Below are positions 51,241-59,109 of a stretch of 64,000 nucleotides of DNA, piece after piece. The notes beneath the pieces are model-generated. The model searched no databases and was not told the origin of the DNA. It saw only the letters and a list, made by a program, of their open reading frames with translations. The stretch is from contig NZ_BMWB01000019.1 in NCBI RefSeq assembly GCF_014651015.1, positions 71,793-135,792 of the forward strand, read 5' to 3'. The stretch is from Streptomyces xantholiticus (GTDB lineage Bacteria; Actinomycetota; Actinomycetes; Streptomycetales; Streptomycetaceae). The translations under genes were made by a program, and so were the position numbers. Positions within the stretch are counted from its first letter, which is position 1; each line of letters opens with the position of its first letter.

Positions 51241-52112
51241 GGCGTCAGGACACCTTCCAGGAAGGGCTCGATCGCCGTGCGCCAGCCGGAAGGGCAGTCG
51301 TAGTGGACCAGGTGGCCGGCGTCGGCGACCTCGCCGTACTGGCCGCGGGGCAGCACGCGGACCATCTCCTGGGCCTCGGCGCGGCCCAGTTCGCCGTCGA
51401 GGCCGCGGACGACCAGGGTGGGGCAGCGGACCTGGGCCAGCTCCTCCCAGTGGGCGTCGTGGACCCATGTCTCACGTGAGGTGAGCATCTGGCGGCGGGA
51501 GAACACCGGGCGCCAGCCGTCGGCCCGTTCGGCCATGACCTCGGCGAAGAACTCGCCACGGGCCGGGTTCGGCCGCTCGACCCAGGGGTCGTCCTCACCG
51601 AACCACTTGCGGACGTCCGCCAGGGTCGCGAACGGCACGGGCCACGAGCGGAACCAGTTCTCCCACTCGCGCTGAGTCGCGGCGCCGAGCGCCGAGGCCC
51701 GCATGTCGCAGATGATCAGCGCCTGGACCAGATCGGGCCGTTTGGCTGCCAGTTGCCACGCGGTGAGGGCCCCCATCGCATGGCCGATCAAGGTCACCGG
51801 CGCGAGGCCGAGCTGTTCCACCGCGGCCTCGACGTCCGCAACATACGCCTCGCGGGTGTAGGGCCCCTCAGCCGGCTTGTCGCTGCGGCCGTGGCCCCGC
51901 TGGTCGAGCGCGACCGCGCGATGGCGCTCGGTGAGCCATCGGGCCGTGGACGCCCAGTGCGAGGCGCGGCCCATCAGGCCGTGAAGCAGTAAAACACCCG
52001 GGGCGTGCTCGCCCTCGCCGCATCCCTTCGGCGGGTCGGCGAACTCCCAGGCAGCCAGGCGTACGCCACCTGTTCCGGTCACGTCGATGCGCCGCACCAT
52101 CGGTCCTGGCAC
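51237..52112 (-). CDS. Alpha/beta hydrolase-fold protein with Ala at the nucleophile position
   Basis: 291 aa from GTG 52112 (ATG 52100, with AGGA upstream, also possible). The fold is clear: APGVLLLHGLMGRASHWAST, AVALDQRGHGRSDKPAEGPY, CPTLVVRGLDGELGRAEAQE and GHLVHYDCPSGW with the catalytic-type His. The nucleophile elbow reads TLIGHAMGALTAWQLAA: Ala stands where Ser is expected in GHSMG. It may be non-hydrolytic or use another chemistry. A LexA-like box lies 64 nt upstream of the start. Co-translated with the downstream Zn-ribbon gene. Confidence 0.8.
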   Translation of the reverse strand: MPGPMVRRIDVTGTGGVRLAAWEFADPPKGCGEGEHAPGVLLLHGLMGRASHWASTARWLTERHRAVALDQRGHGRSDKPAEGPYTREAYVADVEAAVEQLGLAPVTLIGHAMGALTAWQLAAKRPDLVQALIICDMRASALGAATQREWENWFRSWPVPFATLADVRKWFGEDDPWVERPNPARGEFFAEVMAERADGWRPVFSRRQMLTSRETWVHDAHWEELAQVRCPTLVVRGLDGELGRAEAQEMVRVLPRGQYGEVADAGHLVHYDCPSGWRTAIEPFLEGVLTP

Positions 52113-52175
52113 CCCCTTCTCTCCCCCGAGTCGGACTGGCTCGTCGCGAGCCCCGTGTCGAACCCTGCAACACTA

Positions 52176-52191
52176 TCGAACCTGTATTCGA
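52176..52191. promoter_or_regulatory. LexA-like SOS box upstream of the hydrolase operon
   Basis: TCGAACCTGTATTCGA matches the actinobacterial LexA consensus TCGAAC-N4-GTTCGA at 11 of 12 defined bases. It overlaps the likely core promoter of the minus-strand hydrolase/Zn-ribbon operon (a TAGTGT -10-like hexamer is adjacent). Confidence 0.5.
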
Positions 52192-52358
52192 AAACGCGGT
52201 TCTGCCGCGCAACACCCCTCATTCGAGTGACCATGCTCGGGGATTGACCCGCGCCTCGGAGGGGAGATCTTCTGCGGGAGGCGGGCCGCTCGGGGAAACC
52301 GGTCCGTGGGGAGTGACCCTGGGAGCTCGGGGCTCCGGGTCAGCACAGGGGAGGACAG

Positions 52359-52384
52359 GTCCCGGCGCCCTCGGGCGCCGGGAC
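52359..52384. terminator. 12-bp hairpin with 2-nt loop
   Basis: GTCCCGGCGCCC and GGGCGCCGGGAC form a perfect stem 250 nt upstream of the hydrolase gene. A terminator for transcripts coming from dmdR1 is the simplest reading. Confidence 0.5.
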
Positions 52385-52664
52385 TCCTTCCTGTCGCGAG
52401 GCCCGAGCGGACCGGGCGGCGCGACACCGGACGCGTGCGTTCCTGCCCGCATCCACACCGGCTTCCGGGCCGGTTCCGACGCGCGGCGTACGACAGGCGC
52501 ATCACCGTGAGATCCCCTCCCCTGCCCTCGGCGGGATCCCCATCCCCGACCGTGGTCATATGCCTCAGCCACAGGGTGGCACGCGATTCGCCCGGCCGCT
52601 GCCATTCCGGACGGAAACCGGATATGCACGCCCCGACACTGAGCGAGCGCCGCCACGGAACGGG

Positions 52665-52698
52665 ACCGGCCCCGCACCCGGAAAGGGGCGGGGCCGGT
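52665..52698. terminator. dmdR1 terminator
   Basis: 11-bp perfect stem ACCGGCCCCGC / GCGGGGCCGGT with a 12-nt loop, 23 nt beyond the dmdR1 stop. Confidence 0.65.
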
Positions 52699-52721
52699 GC
52701 TGCCGTCGGGCGCGGCCGGCG

Positions 52722-53414
52722 TCAGCGCTTCGCGACGAAGACGTGCGACGCCACCTCCGCGTCCAGCTCCGCAGCCTCACCGCTGCTGCCGACGAGCACC
52801 CCGCCCGCCGACTCGGTCACGCTCACCACGGAACCGGGCTGCACGCCCGCACGCCGCAGCGTGTACATAAGCTGCGCGTCGGTCTGGATCGGCTCGCCGA
52901 TCCGCCGCACCACCACCGTCTTGCCGTCCGCACCCGGATCCAGCTCGGCCAGCGAGACCATGCTGTCGTCCAGGAACGGGTCGGCCTCGGCCTTCTCGCC
53001 CAGCTCCTCGAGCCCCGGGATCGGGTTCCCGTAGGGCGACTCCGTCGGGTGGCGCAGCAGCTCCAGCACCCGGCGCTCCACCGCCTCGCTCATCACGTGC
53101 TCCCAGCGGCACGCCTCGGCGTGCACCTGCTCCCACTCCAGCCCGATGACGTCGACGAGCAGACACTCGGCGAGCCGGTGCTTGCGCATCACGCGCGTGG
53201 CCAGCTGGCGGCCTTCGCCGGTCAGTTCCAGGTGCCGGTCCCCGGCCACCGTCACCAGACCGTCGCGCTCCATGCGCGCCACGGTCTGGCTGACCGTCGG
53301 ACCGCTCTGGTCGAGCCGCTCCGCGATCCGGGCCCGCATGGGCACCACACCCTCCTCTTCGAGCTCGAGGATGGTGCGGAGATACATCTCCGTCGTGTCG
53401 ATCAGTCCGGACAT
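52722..53414 (-). CDS. dmdR1: DtxR/IdeR-family iron-dependent regulator
   Basis: 230 aa, the length of Streptomyces DmdR1. Winged helix: MYLRTILELEEEGVVPMRAR, AERLDQSGPTVSQTVARMER. Metal-binding and dimer domain: LATRVMRKHRLAECLLVDVI, WEQVHAEACRWEHVMSEAVE (Cys, Glu and His ligands as in DtxR). An SH3-like C-terminal domain ends EVASHVFVAKR. With Fe2+ it represses siderophore and iron-uptake genes. No canonical iron box (TTAGGTTAGGCTAACCTAA) was seen at its own promoter. The SIS gene diverges from it. Confidence 0.92.
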   Translation of the reverse strand: MSGLIDTTEMYLRTILELEEEGVVPMRARIAERLDQSGPTVSQTVARMERDGLVTVAGDRHLELTGEGRQLATRVMRKHRLAECLLVDVIGLEWEQVHAEACRWEHVMSEAVERRVLELLRHPTESPYGNPIPGLEELGEKAEADPFLDDSMVSLAELDPGADGKTVVVRRIGEPIQTDAQLMYTLRRAGVQPGSVVSVTESAGGVLVGSSGEAAELDAEVASHVFVAKR

Positions 53415-53527
53415 ACGTGCCCCTCGATGCTGTGACTTGAAATCAGTCGTCCGCTGGCCCCGCCTCAATTCTTGCGCATCCGGCCGACAACCGTGCCGCT
53501 CCCCGGTCCGGACCGTATTGACAGGGC

Positions 53528-53543
53528 AATGGTCCAGACCGCA
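53528..53543. promoter_or_regulatory. DasR-like (dre) site
   Basis: AATGGTCCAGACCGCA matches the DasR consensus ACTGGTCTAGACCACT at 12 of 16 positions, with the core TGGTC-x-AGACC intact. A TTGACA -35 element lies at 53518-53523, so the site overlaps the promoter spacer upstream of the SIS-domain gene. Confidence 0.45.
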
Positions 53544-53603
53544 ACGTGATCCGCGACACGGGTACCGCCCGTACTGACTCACCCCTGCGGAAAGGGCTCG
53601 TCG

Positions 53604-54359
53604 ATGAGCGAGAGCAAGCTGGCCGGTCAGTTCTTCGACGCCGCGATCGGTCTGCTGCAGCGCGTACGGGACGAGGAGTCCTCGAGCATCACGGCCGCAG
53701 GGACCGCCGTCGCCGACACCGTGGCCGCGGGCGGCCGGCTCTTCGCGTTCGGCGCCGGGCACTCCTCCCTCGCCGCCCAGGACGTCGTCTACCGTGCCGG
53801 CGGCCTTGCCCTCATGAACCTGCTCGCCGTCCCCGGCGTCGTCGGCGTCGACGTCATGCCGGCCACGCTCGGGTCCGCGCTGGAGCGCGTCGATGGCCTC
53901 GCGGGCGCGGTCCTGGACTCCAGCCCGGCCCGGGCCGGCGACCTGCTCGTGATCATCTCCCTCTCCGGCCGCAACGCGCTGCCCGTCGAGATGGCGATGA
54001 ACGCCCACGCGCTCGGCCTCACTGTGATCGGTGTCACATCGGTCGCGTACGCGCAGCAGACCGAGTCCCGGCACGCCTCCGGGACCTTCCTCAAGGACCA
54101 CTGCGACATCGTGCTCGACTCGCACATCGCCATCGGCGACGCCGAACTGACCCACCCGGGCATCGAGGCACCCTTCGCCCCGGCCTCGACGGTCGTGACC
54201 AGCGCCCTGATGCAGGCGACGATGGCGGCCGCGGCCGAACAGCTCGCCGACCGAGGGATCGAGCCGCCGCTGCTGCGCTCGGGAAACGTGGACGGGGGCC
54301 ACGAGTGGAACGGCCGCGTGATGAGCGAGTACGCCGACCGCATCTTCTTCCGACACTGA
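53604..54359 (+). CDS. SIS-domain phosphosugar-binding protein
   Basis: 251 aa. A SIS fold with GGRLFAFGAGHSSLAAQDVV, GDLLVIISLSGRNALPVEMA (sugar-phosphate Ser loop), ALGLTVIGVTSVAYAQQTES and a C-terminal GGHEWNGRVMSEYADRIFF. Related to MurQ/GmhA-like proteins binding amino-sugar phosphates. It diverges from dmdR1. The DasR-like site at its promoter suggests control by N-acetylglucosamine metabolism. Confidence 0.85.
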   Translation: MSESKLAGQFFDAAIGLLQRVRDEESSSITAAGTAVADTVAAGGRLFAFGAGHSSLAAQDVVYRAGGLALMNLLAVPGVVGVDVMPATLGSALERVDGLAGAVLDSSPARAGDLLVIISLSGRNALPVEMAMNAHALGLTVIGVTSVAYAQQTESRHASGTFLKDHCDIVLDSHIAIGDAELTHPGIEAPFAPASTVVTSALMQATMAAAAEQLADRGIEPPLLRSGNVDGGHEWNGRVMSEYADRIFFRH

Positions 54360-54544
54360 GCCGCGCGGGCGGTGCGGGAGCAGGTGGCCGCCGCGCGGGC
54401 CGCCCGAAGCGTGGGACCGGGGCCGTGCCCTGCCCCCACGCGGCGGATCCGCGCATCAACACGCCGCACACCGATACGCCGCACACCGATACAGCGGGGA
54501 GGGGCGGGGTGGGGGAACAGGCCCGCGCAAGGCGCACCCGCCCC

Positions 54545-55891
54545 TCACTCGGTCGCCGTCTGCGCCAGATCCAGTGCCGCCGCCGCGAGCACCGCGACGC
54601 TCTCCGCATAAACCGCGTCCGGGCGCTCGAAGGCGGGGCGGGCCGCGCCCCGCAGGAAGGTGAGAACCCCCACCGTCCGCCCACGGCTGCGGAGCGCCGT
54701 GCACAGAGCGTGCGCCGCGTCCGCCGGCCACTGACGCCGCTCCGCCCACTCTCCGGGAAGGCCGCTCGCCCGCACGGAGCCGGACCGCTCCACTGCCTGG
54801 AACGCCGGATGCCCCGGCTCGTACCGCACCGGCAGCCCGCCGCCCGACACCCCCGCGCAGGGCCCCGGCGCCCCTGCAGGTGACGCGGCAGCCCGCACCA
54901 GACGTTCGCCGTCGTCCTCCGCCACGTCGAGCAGCACATGGTCGGCGAAGCCCGCCAGCGCGAAGTCCAGATACGCGCTCGCCGCCTCCAGCGGGTCCTC
55001 GCACTCGGAGGCCGCCCGCCCCGCACGATGCAGCTGACCGGCCCGGAACCGCAGCCGGTTCGCCTCCTGCTCCGCCAGCTTGACGTCCGTCACGTCGTGG
55101 AACAGCCATCCCACCCCCAGCGGAACCGGCTCCTCCGCAAGCGGCGAGGCCAGCCGCAGGAACCCGCTGCGCCAGCAGCGCCGCTGCTCCTGCCCGCCCG
55201 CCCCGGCGACGACCACCCACAAGTCCACAAGTCCACGAGGCGCGCCCTCGGCCAGCACATGGTGCAGCGCGCCCTCCAACTCCTCCACGCCCTGCACCAG
55301 CAACTCCCCGAGCGGCCGCCCCAGCGGGGACGCACGACCCGCCCCGAGCGCACGGGCCGCCTCCCCGTTGACCACGGCGGGCCGCAGATCGACGTCGACC
55401 AGTACGACACCCCACGACGCCTCTTCGAACAGCGCCTCGCTCAGCGCGATGGACCGCTCCAGGTCGATCTGGGCGTGCACCTCACTGAACGCGCAGTACA
55501 CCCCGGCGGGCCTGCCGTCCGCACCGAGCACCCGCGCCGACTGCGTCCGTACGAGCACCCGCCCGCCGTCCTTCCGCAGCAGCGCGAACTCGTGCACCTG
55601 CCGCCCCGGCGTCTCCATCGCGGCCATCAGCCGCCCCTGCACCTCGCCGGCGTCGGCACTGCGCACGGCCCACCCGGCGAAGCCCCGCCGCCCGACGGCC
55701 TCCCTCGCCGACCAGCCGAGGATCCGCTCCGCCTCGCGGTTCCAGTGCGTCACGGTCCCGGCGGCGTCGAAGGCGCAGAGCGCCGCGTCCATCCCGTCGA
55801 GCAGCGCCGCGAGCAGCTCGGCCCCGCCCGGCTCCGGCTCGCCTCCTCCGGCGCCGGGCGCGTCGGTGATCTCACTTCTGGAAGCACTCAT
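54545..55891 (-). CDS. PAS-PAS-GAF sensor protein without an output domain
   Basis: 448 aa from ATG 55891 (AGGGGG 7 nt upstream). PAS1: LLDGMDAALCAFDAAGTVTH, ILGWSAREAVGRRG, FALLRKDGGRVLVRTQSA. PAS2 from about 145: LFEEASWGVVLVDVDLRPAV, FHDVTDVKLAEQEANRL. A GAF-like domain follows from about 290 (FADHVLLDVAEDDGERLVRA, ALRSRGRTVGVLTFLRG). Streptomyces homologues often end in a SpoIIE phosphatase; here the protein stops after GAF. It would need a partner to signal. Confidence 0.8.
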   Translation of the reverse strand: MSASRSEITDAPGAGGGEPEPGGAELLAALLDGMDAALCAFDAAGTVTHWNREAERILGWSAREAVGRRGFAGWAVRSADAGEVQGRLMAAMETPGRQVHEFALLRKDGGRVLVRTQSARVLGADGRPAGVYCAFSEVHAQIDLERSIALSEALFEEASWGVVLVDVDLRPAVVNGEAARALGAGRASPLGRPLGELLVQGVEELEGALHHVLAEGAPRGLVDLWVVVAGAGGQEQRRCWRSGFLRLASPLAEEPVPLGVGWLFHDVTDVKLAEQEANRLRFRAGQLHRAGRAASECEDPLEAASAYLDFALAGFADHVLLDVAEDDGERLVRAAASPAGAPGPCAGVSGGGLPVRYEPGHPAFQAVERSGSVRASGLPGEWAERRQWPADAAHALCTALRSRGRTVGVLTFLRGAARPAFERPDAVYAESVAVLAAAALDLAQTATE

Positions 55892-56037
55892 CCCGGGACC
55901 CCCTGCAGGACTGTCCACGTGCACCGATGCCTGCCCCCATTCAACTTCAACGTGACCCACGACACACAGCGTTCCCGGAAATCCCCCATGCCCTGAGTCG
56001 ACCCTGCCGCCCGCGAGAAACGGGAGCCCTAAATCAC

Positions 56038-56066
56038 TTGAACCGTTCCGCAGCGGTTCTTAGGGT
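56038..56066 (+). promoter_or_regulatory. Strong HrdB-type promoter of a small transcript
   Basis: TTGAAC (56038-56043), 17-bp spacer, TAGGGT (56061-56066). The spacer holds the inverted repeat GAACCG-N8-CGGTTC (56040-56059), a possible operator. Confidence 0.65.
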
Positions 56067-56099
56067 GTGGGCACACGCGAAAGGAGGTGATCCGAAAAC

Positions 56100-56138
56100 A
56101 TGGTTTCTTTTCGGACTCGTGAGGTGACTGCGGGCTAA
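56100..56138 (+). CDS. 12-residue leader-like peptide
   Basis: Encodes MVSFRTREVTAG. The perfect extended Shine-Dalgarno AAGGAGGTGATCC ends 7 nt before the ATG, the strongest ribosome site in the window. Its last codons lie in the long-range stem 56123-56131/56192-56200, so ribosome position would affect folding. Confidence 0.45.
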   Translation: MVSFRTREVTAG

Positions 56139-56201
56139 CGGCCTGCCGTCGCACTCTGTGCACCTCGGCAGGTCGTCCTGCCGAAACCCAAGCAGTCACC
56201 C

Positions 56202-56270
56202 GACCCGTGGGCCGCCGGTAAGTCCGGCCGGCTCCCTCCGTCCGGACGGAGGGACCAAGGCCCACGGGTC
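56202..56270. terminator. Large bidirectional terminator between small transcript and pdxH
   Basis: GACCCGTGGGCC (56202-56213) pairs perfectly with GGCCCACGGGTC (56259-56270). Inside is a perfect 22-bp palindrome at 56233-56254 (CCCTCCGTCC / GGACGGAGGG core). It stops the plus-strand transcript and the minus-strand pdxH mRNA. Confidence 0.75.
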
Positions 56271-56290
56271 GTCTGCGTCTGCGGGCCCTG

Positions 56291-57034
56291 CTACGGCGCC
56301 AGACGCTCGACCCGCCAGCCGCCGTCCGTGCGGACGTAGCGAAGGCGGTCGTGGAGGCGGTTCTCGTGGCCCTGCCAGAACTCCACCGTGTCGGGTACCA
56401 CGCGGATGCCGCCCCAGTGGGTGGGGGCGGGGATCTGTTCGCCCTCCGGGTGGCGGGCGCTCAGCTCCTCGTAGCGCCGCAGCAGTTCCTCGCGTGAGGC
56501 GATCACCGTGGACTGGTCGCTCGCCCAGGCGCCGAGCTGGGAGCCGTACGGGCGGGTGCGGAAGTAGGCGACGGTCTCGTCCCGGCCGATGCGGGACGCC
56601 GTGCCGGTAACGATGATCTGGCGTTCGAGCGGATGCCACGGGAAGAGCAGCGAGACGTACGGATTGGCGTCGATCTCGCGGCCCTTGCGGGACTCGTAGT
56701 TGGTGAAGAAGACGAAGCCTCGGGCGTCGTACTGCTTCAGCAGGACCGTGCGCGAGGAGGGCCGGCCGTCGGGCGTGGCCGTCGAGACGATCATCGCATT
56801 GGGTTCCAGCAGGGCGGCCGCGGCGGCCTCCGAGAACCACTGGGCGAACTGTTCCATGGGGCCCGCGGCGAGCGCGCTCTCGTCGAGGGGGGTCGAGCGG
56901 TACTGCTCACGCATGACGGCGGGGTCGGGGACGACGAGTTCTGTCTCTGCCGGGTCGGGCGCGGGCAGGCCCGCGACGGTCACGTCCGAGGGGCCGGGTT
57001 CGGGGGCGGCGGCGTGGTCGGTCACGACGCACAT
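56291..57034 (-). CDS. pdxH: Pyridoxamine 5'-phosphate oxidase
   Basis: 247 aa from ATG 57034; GTG 57025 with AGGA 8 nt upstream is equally plausible. Motifs: [40 protein letters not shown] (FMN/PLP site), [40 protein letters not shown], and the C-terminal [20 protein letters not shown] signature (PROSITE-type PdxH end). It makes PLP from PMP/PNP with O2. Single gene, divergent from citrate synthase. Confidence 0.92.
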   Translation of the reverse strand: MCVVTDHAAAPEPGPSDVTVAGLPAPDPAETELVVPDPAVMREQYRSTPLDESALAAGPMEQFAQWFSEAAAAALLEPNAMIVSTATPDGRPSSRTVLLKQYDARGFVFFTNYESRKGREIDANPYVSLLFPWHPLERQIIVTGTASRIGRDETVAYFRTRPYGSQLGAWASDQSTVIASREELLRRYEELSARHPEGEQIPAPTHWGGIRVVPDTVEFWQGHENRLHDRLRYVRTDGGWRVERLAP

Positions 57035-57313
57035 CCTGCCGCAGTGGCCAAGTCTGCCCGGCACGGAGTGCCGCCAACCCTCGCTGCGCGAAATGGGGCA
57101 CTGTGCCGGATGTCACGCTTCCCCGCACCAGACGGACCGGCCAAAATCTTGGGTCGGGCCACTGTGGCCTCCCTACAGCAGGGGATATCGTGCCTGCCTC
57201 CGGCGACCCCGTGACCACGGGCCGTACGGGGCATCACCGGGGTGACCGACCCACGACCGTCGGCCGCCGCATGCCGCACACGTCTGGTCGCACACGTCTT
57301 GAGGAGCCGCCTG

Positions 57314-58414
57314 ATGTCCGACTTCGTACCTGGACTCGAGGGAGTCGTCGCGTTCGAGACGGAGATCGCCGAACCGGACAAGGAGGGCGGCTCGCTCCGC
57401 TACCGGGGCGTCGACATCGAAGAACTGGTCGGACACGTCTCGTTCGGGAACGTCTGGGGCCTGCTCGTGGACGGCGCGTTCAACCCGGGCCTGCCGCCCG
57501 CGGAGCCCTTCCCGATCCCGGTGCACTCCGGTGACATCCGGGTCGACGTGCAGTCGGCGCTGGCGATGCTCGCCCCGGTCTGGGGTCTGAAACCGCTTCT
57601 CGACATCGACGCGGCGCAGGCCAGGAACGACCTGGCACGGGCGGCCGTGATGGCGCTGTCGTACGTGGCACAGAGTGCCCGCGGCCAGGGTCTGCCGATG
57701 GTGCCGCAGAGCGAGATCGACAAGGCGGAGTCCATCGTCGAGCGCTTCATGATCCGCTGGCGCGGCGAGCCCGACCCGCGGCACGTCAAGGCCGTCGACG
57801 CGTACTGGACGTCGGCCGCCGAGCACGGGATGAACGCCTCCACGTTCACGGCCCGGGTCATCGCCTCGACCGGCGCGGACGTGGCGGCGGCGCTGTCCGG
57901 CGCGGTCGGCGCGATGTCCGGTCCACTGCACGGCGGCGCGCCGTCCCGGGTTCTCGGCATGATCGAGGAGATCGAGCGCACCGGTGACGCGACCGCGTAT
58001 GTGAAGCGTGCCCTGGACAAGGGCGAGCGTTTGATGGGCTTCGGCCACCGGGTCTACCGCGCGGAGGACCCGCGGGCCCGTGTGCTGCGCCGTACGGCGA
58101 AGGAGTTGGCCGCTCCGCGCTTCGAGGTGGCGGAGGCGCTGGAGAAAGCAGCGCTGGAGGAGCTGCACAACCGCCGCCCGGACCGGGTGCTGGCGACGAA
58201 CGTCGAGTTCTGGGCCGCGATCATGCTGGACTTCGCGGAGGTGCCTGCGCACATGTTCACGTCGATGTTCACCTGCGCCCGTACGGCCGGCTGGTCGGCA
58301 CACATCCTGGAGCAGAAGCGCACCGGCCGCCTGGTGCGCCCGTCCGCCCTCTATGTGGGTCCCGGCTCGCGCAGCCCGCGCGAGATCTCGGGCTACGAGG
58401 ACATCGTCGGCTGA
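57314..58414 (+). CDS. Citrate synthase-family enzyme (type II-like)
   Basis: 366 aa, the short form without an N-terminal extension. Catalytic regions: AEHGMNASTFTARVIASTGA (His), GPLHGGAPSRVLGMI, MGFGHRVYRAEDPRARVLRR (His), VLATNVEFWAAIMLDFAEVP, RPSALYVGP. It condenses oxaloacetate with acetyl-CoA, or propionyl-CoA in 2-methylcitrate synthases. GAGGAG lies 7 nt before ATG 57314. Streptomyces carries several paralogues, so this need not be the main TCA enzyme. Confidence 0.9.
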   Translation: MSDFVPGLEGVVAFETEIAEPDKEGGSLRYRGVDIEELVGHVSFGNVWGLLVDGAFNPGLPPAEPFPIPVHSGDIRVDVQSALAMLAPVWGLKPLLDIDAAQARNDLARAAVMALSYVAQSARGQGLPMVPQSEIDKAESIVERFMIRWRGEPDPRHVKAVDAYWTSAAEHGMNASTFTARVIASTGADVAAALSGAVGAMSGPLHGGAPSRVLGMIEEIERTGDATAYVKRALDKGERLMGFGHRVYRAEDPRARVLRRTAKELAAPRFEVAEALEKAALEELHNRRPDRVLATNVEFWAAIMLDFAEVPAHMFTSMFTCARTAGWSAHILEQKRTGRLVRPSALYVGPGSRSPREISGYEDIVG

Positions 58415-58422
58415 GCGCGTCT

Positions 58423-58455
58423 TCGCAACCGCCGAGCGGCGCCCGACGGTTGCGA
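58423..58455. terminator. Citrate synthase terminator, first hairpin
   Basis: 9-bp stem TCGCAACCG / CGGTTGCGA with a 15-nt loop, 8 nt after the citrate synthase stop. Confidence 0.6.
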
Positions 58456-58468
58456 GGCCGGGGCCCTG

Positions 58469-58516
58469 GGTGTACCGCCCATCACCAGGTCGACCAACCT
58501 CCCTGGGCGGTACACC
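58469..58516. terminator. Convergent terminator, second hairpin
   Basis: 13-bp perfect stem GGTGTACCGCCCA / TGGGCGGTACACC, with its right arm reaching the stop codon of the tetR gene. It serves both converging transcripts. Confidence 0.7.
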
Positions 58517-59109
58517 TAGGCCAGCGCCTCCGCCACCAGCTCCGCCCACTGCGTCACGACCCTTTTACGGCGGGCCGCGTCGTCCGTGAGGAGGTTGGCG
58601 AGGCCCAGGCCGCGGGCCATGTCGAGCAGGCCCTGGACGGTTTCGCGCACGCCGGGGCGGGACTCGTCCGCGCCCAGCAGGCGGACCGCGATGCGATGCG
58701 TCTCACGGCCGACCTTCGCCTCGAGTTCGGTGACCCTCGGGCGCAGTTGCTCCTCGTTGGACGCCGCCACCCACAGGTGCAGCGCGGCGCGGAAGAGCGG
58801 CCCGGTGTAGAGGTCGACGAGGGCGGCGACGACGGCCTGACGGTCCTGGGAGGGGAGCTCCCGCAGCGCCTGGGAGCGTTCCTCGGCCACGTATTCGACC
58901 GCGGCTGTGAACAGGTCCTCCCTGGTCGGGAAGTGGTGCTGGGCCGCCCCGCGCGAGACGCCGGCGCGTTCGGCCACCACCGAGACCGTGGAGCCGGCCC
59001 AGCCGACCTCGGCCAGGCACGCCACCGCGGCCTCCAGCAGCCGCTGCCGGGTCGCCCGGCTGCGGTCCTGCTTGGGGGCCTTGGCGGTCGGTGGCGTCAC
59101 AACACCCAT
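58516..59109 (-). CDS. TetR-family transcriptional regulator
   Basis: 197 aa. N-terminal helix-turn-helix: TRQRLLEAAVACLAEVGWAG, TVSVVAERAGVSRGAAQHHF. The C-terminal ligand domain is helical (ALVDLYTGPLFRAALHLWVA). It overlaps the crotonase 3' end by 13 nt and is the last gene of the minus-strand acyl-CoA operon, which it probably represses, with an acyl- or aryl-CoA as inducer. It is the only TetR gene in the window and hence the one local candidate, though distant, for binding the CTGACG-N3-CGTCAG sites. Confidence 0.85.
   Translation of the reverse strand: MGVVTPPTAKAPKQDRSRATRQRLLEAAVACLAEVGWAGSTVSVVAERAGVSRGAAQHHFPTREDLFTAAVEYVAEERSQALRELPSQDRQAVVAALVDLYTGPLFRAALHLWVAASNEEQLRPRVTELEAKVGRETHRIAVRLLGADESRPGVRETVQGLLDMARGLGLANLLTDDAARRKRVVTQWAELVAEALA

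Larger units (their letters stand above)
52113..52721. other. 609-nt gap between hydrolase and dmdR1
   Basis: It holds the LexA-like box (52176-52191), a 12-bp hairpin (52359-52384) and the dmdR1 terminator (52665-52698). The plus-strand frame running from here through dmdR1 is discussed as a possible Adm homologue. Otherwise no gene is evident. Confidence 0.5.
56072..56270 (+). ncRNA. Small structured transcript with perfect anti-Shine-Dalgarno complement
   Basis: Predicted start near 56072, end at the stem-loop 56202-56270. At 56080-56093 AAAGGAGGTGATCC is fully complementary to the 3' end of 16S rRNA. A 12-codon ORF follows. CGGCAGG (56166-56172) can pair with CCTGCCG at 56142-56148 or at 56177-56183, giving mutually exclusive hairpins. 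GGTGACTGC (56123-56131), inside the ORF, pairs with GCAGTCACC (56192-56200). No plus-strand gene follows directly (pdxH opposes), so it is a free small RNA/mRNA rather than an ordinary leader. Confidence 0.5.
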
